Part shown: positions 1 through 8,006 of the stretch, piece by piece | How positions within the stretch are numbered: the stretch's first letter is position 1 | Layout: every line of letters begins with the position of its first letter | Assembly (NCBI RefSeq): GCF_034092465.1 | Contig: NZ_CP139303.1 | Span: 1-64,000 of the forward strand | Direction: 5' to 3' | DNA from: Prochlorococcus sp. MIT 1223 | GTDB lineage: Bacteria; Cyanobacteriota; Cyanobacteriia; PCC-6307; Cyanobiaceae | Length of the DNA stretch: 64,000 nt | The notes under the pieces: generated by a model | The model's input: only the letters and a program-made list of their open reading frames with translations | Database searches by the model: none | What the model was told of the DNA's origin: nothing | Translations under genes and position numbers: made by a program

Positions 1-28
1 TAAAATAATGAACATTTTCTCATAAAAG

Positions 29-47
29 CTTAGATTTATGGTCTAAG
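29..47 (+). promoter_or_regulatory. Inverted repeat in the dnaA leader
   Basis: CTTAGA (29-34) and TCTAAG (42-47) form a 6-bp stem with a 7-base loop. The stem ends just before the purine-rich AGGA at 49-52, the only Shine-Dalgarno-like sequence ahead of dnaA. As RNA it could affect access to the ribosome site. Only the repeat is seen; a role is inferred. Confidence 0.35.
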
Positions 48-59
48 TAGGAATTGCCT

Positions 60-1448
60 GTGTTTAGGGGTGAAGAAGTTTGGAGCAAGGTTCAAAGGTC
101 CCTTCAAAATAATCTAAGTAAGCCGTCTTATGAAACGTGGATTAGACCAACAAAATTTTATAGCTATGAAAATTACATTTTGACGTTAATTGCTCCAAAC
201 CCCTTTTCCAGCAATTATCTAAAGAAAAATTATTCAGATACTATTCAAAGTCTTGCAAAAGAGCTTTTAGGACAAGAAATAAAGGTCCAATTCAAAGCAA
301 TAGAAGGGGAGACTCTTGATAAGGATCCTTCTGAAGATAGGGTAGAAATTAAATCTTCCAACTCTTCTAGGGGAAATCAGTCCTCTAATACAGCAGCGAA
401 GCCCCCCAGGGTTAAAAAAACTTCACTTAATCAAAGGTATGTTTTTAACAGATTTGTAGTTGGTCCGAATAGTCGAATGGCTCATGCCGCTGCTATGGCA
501 GTGGCCGAAGCCCCAGGACGTGAATTCAATCCGCTCTATATATGTGGTGGCGTTGGATTAGGTAAAACACATTTAATGCAGGCTATTGGTCATTATCGCT
601 TAGAAATTGATCCGACTGCAAAAGTTACTTATGTTTCTACTGAGACATTTACGAATGATTTAATTCTTGCAATTAGGAAAGGCGAAATGGAGGCTTTTCG
701 AAATAAATATCGTGCTGCCGACCTGATTCTTGTTGACGATATACAATTCATAGAAGGCAAAGAATTTACCCAAGAAGAGTTTTTTCATACTTTTAATGCT
801 CTACATGAAGTAGGTCGTCAAATTGTTTTAACAAGTGATAGACCTCCTAATCAAATTTCACGCCTCCAAGAACGGCTGGTTTCTAGATTCTCTATGGGGT
901 TAATCGCAGATATTCAAACGCCTGACTTAGAAACAAGAATGGCAATATTGCAAAAAAAGGCTGAACAAGAGCGAATGCGCCTCCCGCGAGATTTGATTCA
1001 ATTTATTGCAGGAAGATTTACCTCAAATATCAGAGAACTTGAAGGAGCTTTTACACGTGCAGTGGCCTTCTCGTCTATTACCGGATTGCCAATGAACGTA
1101 GAATCAGTTGCTCCAATGCTTGACCCCAGAAGTCAAGGTGTTGATGTAACTCCTAAGCAGGTAATTGATAAGGTTGCTGAGGTTTTCGATGTAACAGTAG
1201 ATGAAATATGTAGTTCAAGTAGACGAAGACCTGTAAGCCAAGCTCGTCAAGTAGGAATGTATCTTATGCGTCATGGAACTGATTTAAGTTTGCCTCGGAT
1301 AGGCGAAGCTTTTGGAGGTAAAGACCATACAACTGTTATTTATGCAATTGAACAGGTTGAAAAGAAATTGTCTACTGAACCAGAGATGGCAAGTCAAGTT
1401 CAAAGAGTTAAGGATTTATTGCAAATAGATTCTAGAAAGCGAAATTAA
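60..1448 (+). CDS. dnaA: Chromosomal replication initiator protein DnaA
   Basis: DnaA is the AAA+ ATPase that binds DnaA boxes and opens the replication origin. The N-terminal helicase-loading domain (about 1-85) is followed by a polar linker (about 85-120). The AAA+ core has Walker A GGVGLGKT at about 163-170 and Walker B ILVDDI at about 223-228. The C-terminal DNA-binding domain carries the DnaA signature [11 protein letters not shown] at about 419-429. The length, about 460 residues, is normal. A TTG at 54 is in frame, but AGGA at 49-52 lies 7 bases before the GTG at 60 and only one before the TTG, so I prefer GTG. dnaN is not adjacent here; the convergent neighbour is a ParB-like gene whose stop codon overlaps the dnaA stop by 4 bp. 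Confidence 0.97.
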   Translation: MFRGEEVWSKVQRSLQNNLSKPSYETWIRPTKFYSYENYILTLIAPNPFSSNYLKKNYSDTIQSLAKELLGQEIKVQFKAIEGETLDKDPSEDRVEIKSSNSSRGNQSSNTAAKPPRVKKTSLNQRYVFNRFVVGPNSRMAHAAAMAVAEAPGREFNPLYICGGVGLGKTHLMQAIGHYRLEIDPTAKVTYVSTETFTNDLILAIRKGEMEAFRNKYRAADLILVDDIQFIEGKEFTQEEFFHTFNALHEVGRQIVLTSDRPPNQISRLQERLVSRFSMGLIADIQTPDLETRMAILQKKAEQERMRLPRDLIQFIAGRFTSNIRELEGAFTRAVAFSSITGLPMNVESVAPMLDPRSQGVDVTPKQVIDKVAEVFDVTVDEICSSSRRRPVSQARQVGMYLMRHGTDLSLPRIGEAFGGKDHTTVIYAIEQVEKKLSTEPEMASQVQRVKDLLQIDSRKRN

Positions 1449-2110
1449 TAGAATCTTCCATTCCAGCCAGATAAATGAGATGCTGCTCTTGAGCAGACTA
1501 AAGATCTAGCTGCTGAAAAAGCTGGATGCAAGTTTTTTGAATTAAATGGTGGTAAAGCTCTTCTCCTAAGCCAGCTACTCCATTGAAATTCATGGTAAGG
1601 AATGAGTGGTTCAGACAGAATAATGCCTTCCTTCTTTAGCTTCCAGACAAGACTTCTATAAGGATCATCTTCCATTCTTAATAGGCTCGAAGGTAGCTCT
1701 TTAGCTTCTTTGGGACCTCTGCCTCTACTGTCATATAAATATAACCAGCCTTGTTGGGATAAATAGTCATAAACCTCATGATTTTCTGAAGTGTCTAACT
1801 CTGAAACTATGTATCCAAACGCTTCAGCATTATTATCTAGTTCAACCAGTGCCTTCAAACGATGATGACGATCTAGCATCCATAATTCATGATTTTTATT
1901 TTGTACTAGTGGAACTGGTCTCTTCTTTAGATAGGCGGAAATTTTCTTATGGCTTTCTTCTTGAAATTCTTCTTGACGTGCCCATACCTCTGAAAATCCC
2001 ACACAGATCTGCGTAGGCTTTAAGTCCTTTACTTTTATTTTAAATAGCTCTTGATTTGACAGAGGCTTTGGAATTTGTCTGTAGTTTGGTAATTGAACTT
2101 TTAGTGACAT
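1445..2110 (-). CDS. ParB-like nuclease-family (ParBc_2 type) protein
   Basis: A 221-residue protein. The core [19 protein letters not shown] (about 66-84) resembles the D-x-H-H-R nucleotide-binding/nuclease signature of ParB-like nuclease proteins such as the ParBc_2 family (assigned from memory, not searched). The C-terminal part is rich in Trp, Arg and Ser. There is no obvious helix-turn-helix of classical ParB, and no parA or soj gene lies nearby, so a plasmid-type partition role is not supported. It lies downstream of the GST-like gene on the same strand (69-bp gap) and overlaps the dnaA stop codon by 4 bp. The biochemical function is unknown; the family call is moderately sure. Confidence 0.7.
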   Translation of the reverse strand: MSLKVQLPNYRQIPKPLSNQELFKIKVKDLKPTQICVGFSEVWARQEEFQEESHKKISAYLKKRPVPLVQNKNHELWMLDRHHRLKALVELDNNAEAFGYIVSELDTSENHEVYDYLSQQGWLYLYDSRGRGPKEAKELPSSLLRMEDDPYRSLVWKLKKEGIILSEPLIPYHEFQWSSWLRRRALPPFNSKNLHPAFSAARSLVCSRAASHLSGWNGRFY

Positions 2111-2179
2111 AAATAATCAGAATTGGTCTACAGCTCGCTCATTTACTAAATCTAGGTAGGTTTGATAAAAGTATTTTCT

Positions 2180-3433
2180 TTATGATGATCTTATTGATTT
2201 TAAAAAAAGTTCTGGATTTTGATCGAAGCGATTTAAAAAAGGTATTGGAGAACTTTCTTCATTTCCATCTATCTGAGCTGTCTGCTCAAGGGATTGGCGT
2301 AGTTCTCTTGCTGCAAGCAAAGTCATATCTCTAGGTACAGAGATTCGATCTCTTAGATATCTCAATCCAGCAGCACTTCCTTTATTAGGCGTGGCAACTT
2401 TATTTGTCACGAGGTTTGTTAGAGCCGCTCTCAACGGTTGGTCAAAAAATTCTCTACCCATTGGATTTACTTTCTTAATTGATTCACGATGTTTTAAAAC
2501 CCTTGTTAATGCCTCGGCTTTTGACTCCTTAGAATATTTCACTGAGATGGAAATTTCTTGCTCTTCAAGTCCTTTCCCAATATCTATTAGATTGGATATG
2601 TTTTTCTGTTTTTTATTGTTATCGAACCAGCAGCCTCCCATCTGAGGAGGTAAATCATGAGCATGAGTATGAAAATCACCTTGAGTTCCTCTATATACAT
2701 GGTCCTTTTCAAGTGCACTGAACCAATTATTAATGCTTTTATATTCTTTTCTGAGGCAAAAGCCTTTGTAGTAAGCCAATGAAGCATTCATTCTTTCTAA
2801 GTAAGGAATAAATATAACGTCTCCACTTCCCGGAGAAAGGACGCCGTTATTATTAGTTGGATCGAGCCATGGAGTAGAGCTTTTACTTAAAGTATTCTCC
2901 ACTTCTTCTAATATAGTCTGAAAATTTTTCCTTCTTCTTTCATTTTCTTGATAATTATTTCTTGAAGGGCTACATAACCAAATACACCATTGTCTAAATA
3001 ATCTTCTTTCTAGTCTTCTTAACCATAATGTCTTAGGGTGAAGTAATGAATTAGCAAGTGGACCAAACTTCTCTTCAAGTGAAAGGAGAATATCGTCGCT
3101 TTCAGTAATTATTTTTCCTTCTAGCTCAATGGCAGGTAGTAAGCCGGAAGGTACTTTATTTAGATACCAACTTTCTTTTTTGCCATAACAACGCATCGTT
3201 ACTTTTCTTATTCGGTAGGGGATTTCTTTCCATTCGAGCCAAAGCCAAACTTTTTGGCAGTAAGGGCACCAGGCATGATGATCTCTATATAAAGTTACTT
3301 GGGCATTTTCTTCTGGTTGTCCAAATAAACGGAGTAAAGCATGCGAGTTATTTTTACCACTTGCTCGATCTTCGTCTATTTGAGGCAATTCAAGTAATTC
3401 TTCCCATGAAAGTACATTTGTGGCTTGGTTCAT
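2180..3433 (-). CDS. Glutathione S-transferase-like protein with long C-terminal tail
   Basis: A 417-residue protein. Residues about 45-130 are a thioredoxin-fold GST N-domain with the redox motif CPYC at 56-59, as in glutaredoxin-like and omega-class GSTs. The segment about 140-260 looks like an all-helical GST C-domain with the substrate cleft. The remaining ~145 residues, after GGCW at about 267-270, form an extra helical tail (AALTNLVTNK..., LRYLRDRISVP..., ARELRQSLEQ) absent from ordinary ~220-residue GSTs. Likely a soluble glutathione-dependent oxidoreductase or transferase; the substrate is unknown. It diverges from glutathione reductase, its natural electron supplier, with only 40 bp between the starts, so a shared promoter region is likely. 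Confidence 0.85.
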   Translation of the reverse strand: MNQATNVLSWEELLELPQIDEDRASGKNNSHALLRLFGQPEENAQVTLYRDHHAWCPYCQKVWLWLEWKEIPYRIRKVTMRCYGKKESWYLNKVPSGLLPAIELEGKIITESDDILLSLEEKFGPLANSLLHPKTLWLRRLERRLFRQWCIWLCSPSRNNYQENERRRKNFQTILEEVENTLSKSSTPWLDPTNNNGVLSPGSGDVIFIPYLERMNASLAYYKGFCLRKEYKSINNWFSALEKDHVYRGTQGDFHTHAHDLPPQMGGCWFDNNKKQKNISNLIDIGKGLEEQEISISVKYSKESKAEALTRVLKHRESIKKVNPMGREFFDQPLRAALTNLVTNKVATPNKGSAAGLRYLRDRISVPRDMTLLAARELRQSLEQTAQIDGNEESSPIPFLNRFDQNPELFLKSIRSS

Positions 3434-3473
3434 GTAAATAGTGGAGAATTGGTTAGTTGGGTTTAAATTTTAA

Positions 3474-4838
3474 TTGGAAAACACGTTTGACTTAATCGTT
3501 TTAGGCGCTGGCTCTGGAGGGTTAGCGGCTGCTAAGAGAGCTGCTTCTTATGGTGCCAAAGTGGCAATTGTGGAAGGAGATCGAGTTGGGGGAACTTGCG
3601 TTATTCGTGGATGTGTACCTAAGAAATTACTGGTATATGGCTCTAGCTATAGACAATATATAAAAAATGCAGATAGTTATGGCATCACTTTTAAAGATGT
3701 CAAAATTGATTCTCAGATCTTATTGCAGAACACAAGAAAAGAAGTTGATCGATTAAATGATCTTCATACTAAAAATCTTGAAAAGGCAGGTGTTGAGTTG
3801 ATTAAAGGTTGGGCAGAGTTTAAAGACCCTAATTCAATCCTGATAAAAAATATTTCTGATAATCAAGGAGAAATTGAAATTGAGGCTAAAAAGATTTTAA
3901 TTGCAGTTGGAGGTTCTCCTATTCGACCTGATATCAAAGGAGCTTCTCTTGGCTGGGTTAGTGATGATATGTTCGCTTTAAATAGTTTTCCCGACGAGAT
4001 AGTAATTGTAGGAGGTGGCTTTATTGCTTGTGAGTTTGCATGCATCTTGAATGGTTTTGGTGCAAAAGTTTCCCAATTTGTTAGAGGAGATAACTTATTA
4101 AGAGGTTTTGATCTTGAGCTTTCTGACTTATTAAAAGATGAGATGGTAGCTAATGGAATTGAATTGAACTTCGGACAATCTATTTCAGGCATTGATGGTA
4201 AAGAAAATGATTTAACTTTAACGACTAATACTAAGCAAACTTTAAAGACTAAAGGAGTCTTATTTGCTACGGGGAGAAATCCTTCAATTAGTCGATTGAA
4301 ATTAGAAAATGCTGGTATTGAATCTATTAATAATAAAATAAATGTAGATAAAAATAATCTAACTAGTATCTCTAATATCTATGCAATAGGTGATGTTACT
4401 AATCGAATTAATTTGACTCCTGTAGCAATTGATGAGGGTAGGAAGTTTGCAGATAAAATTTGGGGGAATGGGACTCTTAGTGTTAATTATAGTTTGATCC
4501 CAAAGGCGGTTTTTAGTTCTCCTGAAATTGCGGCAGTAGGTCTTACAGAAGAGGGCGCAATCGAGAAGTATGGATTGGAGAATATCAAAGTCTTTAGATC
4601 TAAGTTCAAACCAATGTCTCAGTCTTTACCAAAGAGTGGAAAACTATGCCTCCTTAAACTAATTGTTAAAAGAGATAATCATAAGATAGTAGGTTGTCAT
4701 ATGGCTGGCGAGAACTCAGCAGAAATAATACAGATGGCTGCTATTGCTTTAAGACTTGGAGCAACAAAAATAGATTTTGATAAAACAATGGCACTTCATC
4801 CAACTATTGCAGAGGAGTTTGTGACAATGAATGCCTAA
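3474..4838 (+). CDS. gor: Glutathione reductase (NADPH)
   Basis: Flavoprotein disulfide reductase that reduces glutathione disulfide with NADPH in the cytosol. It has the FAD-binding GAGSGG (11-16), the redox-active disulfide loop GTCVIRGCVPKK with Cys42 and Cys47, a second Rossmann motif VGGGFIACEFA at about 178-188, the FAD motif NIYAIGDV, and the C-terminal HPTIAEE catalytic His-Glu pair near 441-447. The length of 454 is normal. The only sensible start is the TTG at 3474, because the FAD motif begins within ten residues and no ATG lies ahead of it. It is divergent from the GST-like gene, so both genes of a glutathione module may share control. Confidence 0.95.
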   Translation: MENTFDLIVLGAGSGGLAAAKRAASYGAKVAIVEGDRVGGTCVIRGCVPKKLLVYGSSYRQYIKNADSYGITFKDVKIDSQILLQNTRKEVDRLNDLHTKNLEKAGVELIKGWAEFKDPNSILIKNISDNQGEIEIEAKKILIAVGGSPIRPDIKGASLGWVSDDMFALNSFPDEIVIVGGGFIACEFACILNGFGAKVSQFVRGDNLLRGFDLELSDLLKDEMVANGIELNFGQSISGIDGKENDLTLTTNTKQTLKTKGVLFATGRNPSISRLKLENAGIESINNKINVDKNNLTSISNIYAIGDVTNRINLTPVAIDEGRKFADKIWGNGTLSVNYSLIPKAVFSSPEIAAVGLTEEGAIEKYGLENIKVFRSKFKPMSQSLPKSGKLCLLKLIVKRDNHKIVGCHMAGENSAEIIQMAAIALRLGATKIDFDKTMALHPTIAEEFVTMNA

Positions 4839-4871
4839 GTAGATAAACTTAACTTTGATCTAAAAATACAG

Positions 4872-5978
4872 TTAATTTAATTTCGAAGTATACTTTTCTT
4901 GATTAATTATATAAAAATATTTAATAGATTTAATTGCTACTAATATTAATCCTGTAGGAAGAATAATGGAAACCAAAATTATCCTGAATTCTTCATGTAG
5001 AATAGGAAATGAGTAAGGTATTATTTGATCGATTAAATATAAAATATATAAACTTAAAAGACCTATCCCTTCTAACCTACTTATTTTTCCTTTGGTCCAA
5101 AAAATAGGCATGCATGCAAGAGTAGAAAGAAGCATAATAGGCATGTCTTTGTTGATTAATACCTCATCTATTTCTAGTCCTGTTGTTCCTGAAGAAATGG
5201 CACATAAACTTAGGACAAGAAGTAGGTTCAAAATACTACTTCCGACGACATTGCCGATAGCAAGATCGGTCCGCCCTTTAAATGTGGCTATTAATGAAGT
5301 AATTAGCTCAGGCATCGATGTGCCAGCGGCAACTATAGTTAGGCCAATTACCGCTTCACTCACTCCAAGAAGTAAAGCTATTGAACTTGCTCCATTAACA
5401 AGTAGCTTTGAACCAAAAGAAAGTAAAACTATTCCAATAAAAAGCTTTGTCAAAGAATTTATCCAATTATTTGATATCGGTTGAGGAATGACTCCCGCAT
5501 TACAATCTTTTTCTTTTGACTCTTCTCGGACAGTACGAATTTCCCAAGCTGTATTTATTAATAAAGCAATCAATAACGCTATTCCGGCTTGCCATGTAAG
5601 TCTTCCGTTAGAAGTCATGCCCCAGACCGCAGACGAAACAGCTATCAATAGTGGAACATCTCTACGAATTAGTCGACTTTCTACTTTTAATGGAAGAATA
5701 ATTGCACTACTTCCAAGGACTACAAGAATATTGAAAATATTGCTTCCAACTACATTGCTCGCTGCCAGTGCATCCGAGCCTTGATAAAATGAGTTTAAAC
5801 TCACAAAAAGCTCGGGTGCACTTGTCCCTAGGGATACAACAGTCAATCCGATTACTAATTGTGGAATTCCTAGGATCCCTGCAAGAATTATTGAGCCTTG
5901 AACAAAAAGCTCGCCACCCCAGAAGAGAAAGGCTATCCCAATGATTAACTCTAATAGAGACGATGTAAAATCATGCAT
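4872..5978 (-). CDS. Calcium/sodium (cation) antiporter, CaCA family
   Basis: Inner-membrane cation exchanger of the CaCA superfamily, similar to the YrbG/K+-dependent Na+/Ca2+ exchanger group. It has about ten hydrophobic segments and the two inverted alpha-repeats that build the ion site: GTSAPE (51-56) with NVVGSNIFN (75-83), and GTSMPE (219-224) with NVVGSSILN (243-251). The acidic residues in both repeats coordinate the cation. A soluble charged loop (about 148-170) separates the halves. The length of 368 is typical. It is convergent with gor and divergent from pyrC. The exported ion, Ca2+ versus another cation, cannot be told from sequence. Confidence 0.9.
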   Translation of the reverse strand: MHDFTSSLLELIIGIAFLFWGGELFVQGSIILAGILGIPQLVIGLTVVSLGTSAPELFVSLNSFYQGSDALAASNVVGSNIFNILVVLGSSAIILPLKVESRLIRRDVPLLIAVSSAVWGMTSNGRLTWQAGIALLIALLINTAWEIRTVREESKEKDCNAGVIPQPISNNWINSLTKLFIGIVLLSFGSKLLVNGASSIALLLGVSEAVIGLTIVAAGTSMPELITSLIATFKGRTDLAIGNVVGSSILNLLLVLSLCAISSGTTGLEIDEVLINKDMPIMLLSTLACMPIFWTKGKISRLEGIGLLSLYILYLIDQIIPYSFPILHEEFRIILVSIILPTGLILVAIKSIKYFYIINQEKYTSKLN

Positions 5979-6054
5979 AGTCTTTTTTATGTTAGTTCCT
6001 TAACAGAAAATCATTTGTTCTTTTAATTTTATTTTGCTGAATCTTTTTCATTTT

Positions 6055-6096
6055 TTGTTTACCTGTTAGATTAACTATAGATACCTTATTAAGGTA
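6055..6096 (+). promoter_or_regulatory. Putative pyrC promoter with adjacent palindrome
   Basis: TTGTTT at 6055-6060 and TATAGA at 6076-6081 look like -35 and -10 boxes, though the 15-base spacer is short. Directly downstream, 6082-6096 is a perfect inverted repeat (TACCTTA-T-TAAGGTA), placed where transcription would begin and about 40 bases before the pyrC start codon. It could be an operator or a leader hairpin. Inference only. Confidence 0.35.
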
Positions 6097-6136
6097 ATAG
6101 TATTTTATCTATTGATCCCATATTGGGTTTGAGCTT

Positions 6137-7195
6137 TTGATAGATCAGATTACTTTGCGTCAACCAGATGACTGGCACTTACATCTAAGAGATGGAGCGC
6201 TGCTTGAATCCGTTATTGGCTATACGGCTAGAGTTTTTCGTCGTGCCATTGTGATGCCCAACTTAACCCCACCTGTAACAACTATTGAAGCTGCAAGAAA
6301 TTATAAGAAGAGAATATTGAATGCTGTGCCTGACAATTTATCATTTACTCCTTTGATGACGGCCTATTTGACAGATGACTTTTCTGCAGAAGTTTTAGAA
6401 AAAGGCTTTGATGAAGGTGTTTTTATAGCCGCTAAACTATATCCTGCAAACTCAACAACTAATTCTTCTAGTGGAGTTAGTGATATAAGAAAAATTGACT
6501 CTCTTCTTGAGACGATGGAAAGAATAGATATGCCATTGCTTATCCATGGGGAAGATACAGATCCCTTAATTGATATCTTTGATAGAGAGGCAGTCTTTAT
6601 AGACCGTCATTTGCAGCCTATCTTTAAACGTTTTCCTAAGTTACGTGTTGTCTTAGAGCACATTACTACTGTAGATGCAGTTCAGTTTGTTGAAACAAGT
6701 GGATTCAGGCTCGCAGCGACAATTACACCCCATCACTTGCATATAAATAGAAATGCAATGTTTTTAGAAGGATTTCGAAGTGATTTCTTTTGTTTACCGA
6801 TAGTCAAAAGAGAAAAGCATCGATTGGCTTTAAGGCAAGCTGCTACAAGTGGAAAATCTTGTTTTTTTCTTGGTACTGACTCTGCCCCTCACCTTCGCGG
6901 TGCAAAAGAGAATGCCTGTGCTTGTGCAGGCATATTTAATTCTCCTTATGCAATTGAAAGTTACGCAGAAGTATTCGAAGAAGAGAATTCCCTTAATCGA
7001 TTGGAGGCTTTTTGTAGTGAGTTTGGTCCTTCTTTCTATGGCTTACCAGTAAATACAAGTTCTATCAAGTTAGTAAGGCGTTCATGCCTTGTTCCGGAAA
7101 ACCTTCATCTTGGAAGAAGAAGTCAGGATTTATCAATAGTTCCATTTCATGCAGGGGAAAATTTAAATTGGTCTTTTGTCAATATTGAAAAATAA
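6137..7195 (+). CDS. pyrC: Dihydroorotase
   Basis: Zinc amidohydrolase that cyclises carbamoyl-aspartate to dihydroorotate in de novo pyrimidine synthesis. It is of the E. coli PyrC (class II) type: DDWHLHLRDG with metal ligands His14 and His16, the AAKLYPAN segment with the lysine that is carbamylated in this family, the later metal-binding histidines in LLIHGED and LEHITT, TPHHLH, and GTDSAPH with the catalytic Asp. The length of 352 matches the family. The start must be TTG at 6137: the HLH motif begins 13 residues later, no ATG precedes it, and a stop lies in frame just upstream. It is followed by tRNA-Leu on the other strand. Confidence 0.95.
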   Translation: MIDQITLRQPDDWHLHLRDGALLESVIGYTARVFRRAIVMPNLTPPVTTIEAARNYKKRILNAVPDNLSFTPLMTAYLTDDFSAEVLEKGFDEGVFIAAKLYPANSTTNSSSGVSDIRKIDSLLETMERIDMPLLIHGEDTDPLIDIFDREAVFIDRHLQPIFKRFPKLRVVLEHITTVDAVQFVETSGFRLAATITPHHLHINRNAMFLEGFRSDFFCLPIVKREKHRLALRQAATSGKSCFFLGTDSAPHLRGAKENACACAGIFNSPYAIESYAEVFEEENSLNRLEAFCSEFGPSFYGLPVNTSSIKLVRRSCLVPENLHLGRRSQDLSIVPFHAGENLNWSFVNIEK

Positions 7196-7222
7196 TTGTT
7201 TATTAACAGTAAGCTAATTGAG

Positions 7223-7308
7223 TGGGAGTAGGGGGACTTGAACCCCCACGGCCTAAAGCGGCCAACAGATTTTAAGTCTGGTGCGTCTACCAATTCCGCC
7301 ATACTCCC
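7223..7308 (-). tRNA. trnL: tRNA-Leu (UAA), no intron
   Basis: Read on the minus strand, 86 bases form a full class II tRNA. The acceptor stem is GGGAGTA / TACTCCC plus discriminator A, with D-arm GGCGGAATTGGTAGAC, anticodon stem-loop CAGA-CTTAAAA-TCTG (anticodon TAA), a long variable arm (GGCCGCTTTAGGCC) and T-arm GGGGGTTCAAGTCCCCC. CCA is not encoded. It reads UUA leucine codons, which are common in AT-rich genes. The anticodon loop is uninterrupted, so the group I intron found in this gene in many cyanobacteria and plastids is absent. Confidence 0.97.
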
Positions 7309-7319
7309 TTGAAAAGGTC

Positions 7320-7337
7320 GGGTAAGTAACCTTACCC
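7320..7337. promoter_or_regulatory. Perfect hairpin between tRNA-Leu and ndhL
   Basis: GGGTAAG (7320-7326) pairs with CTTACCC (7331-7337) around a TAAC loop. It lies 12 bases upstream of the tRNA 5' end (minus strand) and 35 bases upstream of ndhL (plus strand). There is no T-run on either side, so it is not a classical terminator. It may be an operator for either gene or a structure in the tRNA precursor. Confidence 0.3.
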
Positions 7338-7371
7338 TGATCATAGTTATTGAAGCGCACTTTTCTCCATA

Positions 7372-7623
7372 GTGACTTTACTCGCATTGGGAAATCAAAT
7401 TCCCAACAACTTATTACTTGTCTTTGGCACTTATGCTGTGCTGGGCTTTATTTACTTGGTGGTTGTTCCATTAGCTCTTTATTACTGGATGAATAATAGA
7501 TGGAATTTCATGGGAAAGTTTGAGAGATTAGGAGTTTACGGATTAGTTTTTCTTTTTTTTCCAGGTTTAATTATATTTTCTCCTTTTTTAAATTTGCGTC
7601 TTAATGGACAAGCTGAGAAATAG
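7372..7623 (+). CDS. ndhL: NAD(P)H-quinone oxidoreductase subunit L
   Basis: NdhL is a small membrane subunit specific to the cyanobacterial/chloroplast NDH-1 complex, which works in cyclic electron flow, respiration and CO2 uptake in the thylakoid. This 83-residue protein has hydrophobic segments at about 12-38 and 50-70 and the NdhL-like stretch [25 protein letters not shown]. The start is GTG at 7372. It is followed after 3 bases by the DUF3007 gene and then trpA on the same strand, so the three probably share a transcript. Confidence 0.88.
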   Translation: MTLLALGNQIPNNLLLVFGTYAVLGFIYLVVVPLALYYWMNNRWNFMGKFERLGVYGLVFLFFPGLIIFSPFLNLRLNGQAEK

Positions 7624-7626
7624 AAC

Positions 7627-7941
7627 ATGACTCGAGCAAAAGTTATTCAATTAGGTTTTTTGGTTCTGCTATTAGGTGGTGCTGGATATTTTGCTTTTCT
7701 TACATTTGGTTTTGATGAAGCATCTGCTGGTATAGCCGCTGAGGCTGTTCTTATACTTATAGTCCTAGCTTGGACCTTCTCTTACTTTCTCAGGGTTATT
7801 AATGGCAAGATGACGTTTGTTGAACAACGCAAAAGGTATAGAGCTGCTTACGACCAGATAACAAATACAAAATTAAAATCAAAATTTGAGTCTTTGTCTG
7901 AAGAAGAGCAGAAACGCTTGATTGATCAACTTGAAAAGTAA
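7627..7941 (+). CDS. DUF3007 family membrane protein
   Basis: A 104-residue protein with two hydrophobic helices (about 8-27 and 38-58), then a soluble, charged, probably helical tail (KRYRAAYDQITNTKLKSKFESLSEEEQKRLIDQLEK). It resembles the DUF3007 family conserved in cyanobacteria and chloroplasts. The function is not known to me. Its 3-bp distance from ndhL suggests co-expression, and a link to NDH-1 assembly or stability is possible but is inferred only from position. Confidence 0.75.
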   Translation: MTRAKVIQLGFLVLLLGGAGYFAFLTFGFDEASAGIAAEAVLILIVLAWTFSYFLRVINGKMTFVEQRKRYRAAYDQITNTKLKSKFESLSEEEQKRLIDQLEK

Positions 7942-8006
7942 CAAAGATTTTTTACTAACACTTTGATTTAGGAGTCCCGACAAATTAGCCTAAATTAGTT
8001 TTTTAA

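Noticed and set aside
1-53. Possible oriC next to dnaA
   Set aside because: Only 53 bases precede dnaA and no repeated DnaA boxes are seen on either side; in many cyanobacteria the origin is not adjacent to dnaA.
1445-2110. Reading the ParB-like gene as a plasmid or chromosome partition system
   Set aside because: No ParA/Soj gene, no parS-like repeat and no classical ParB helix-turn-helix in the protein.
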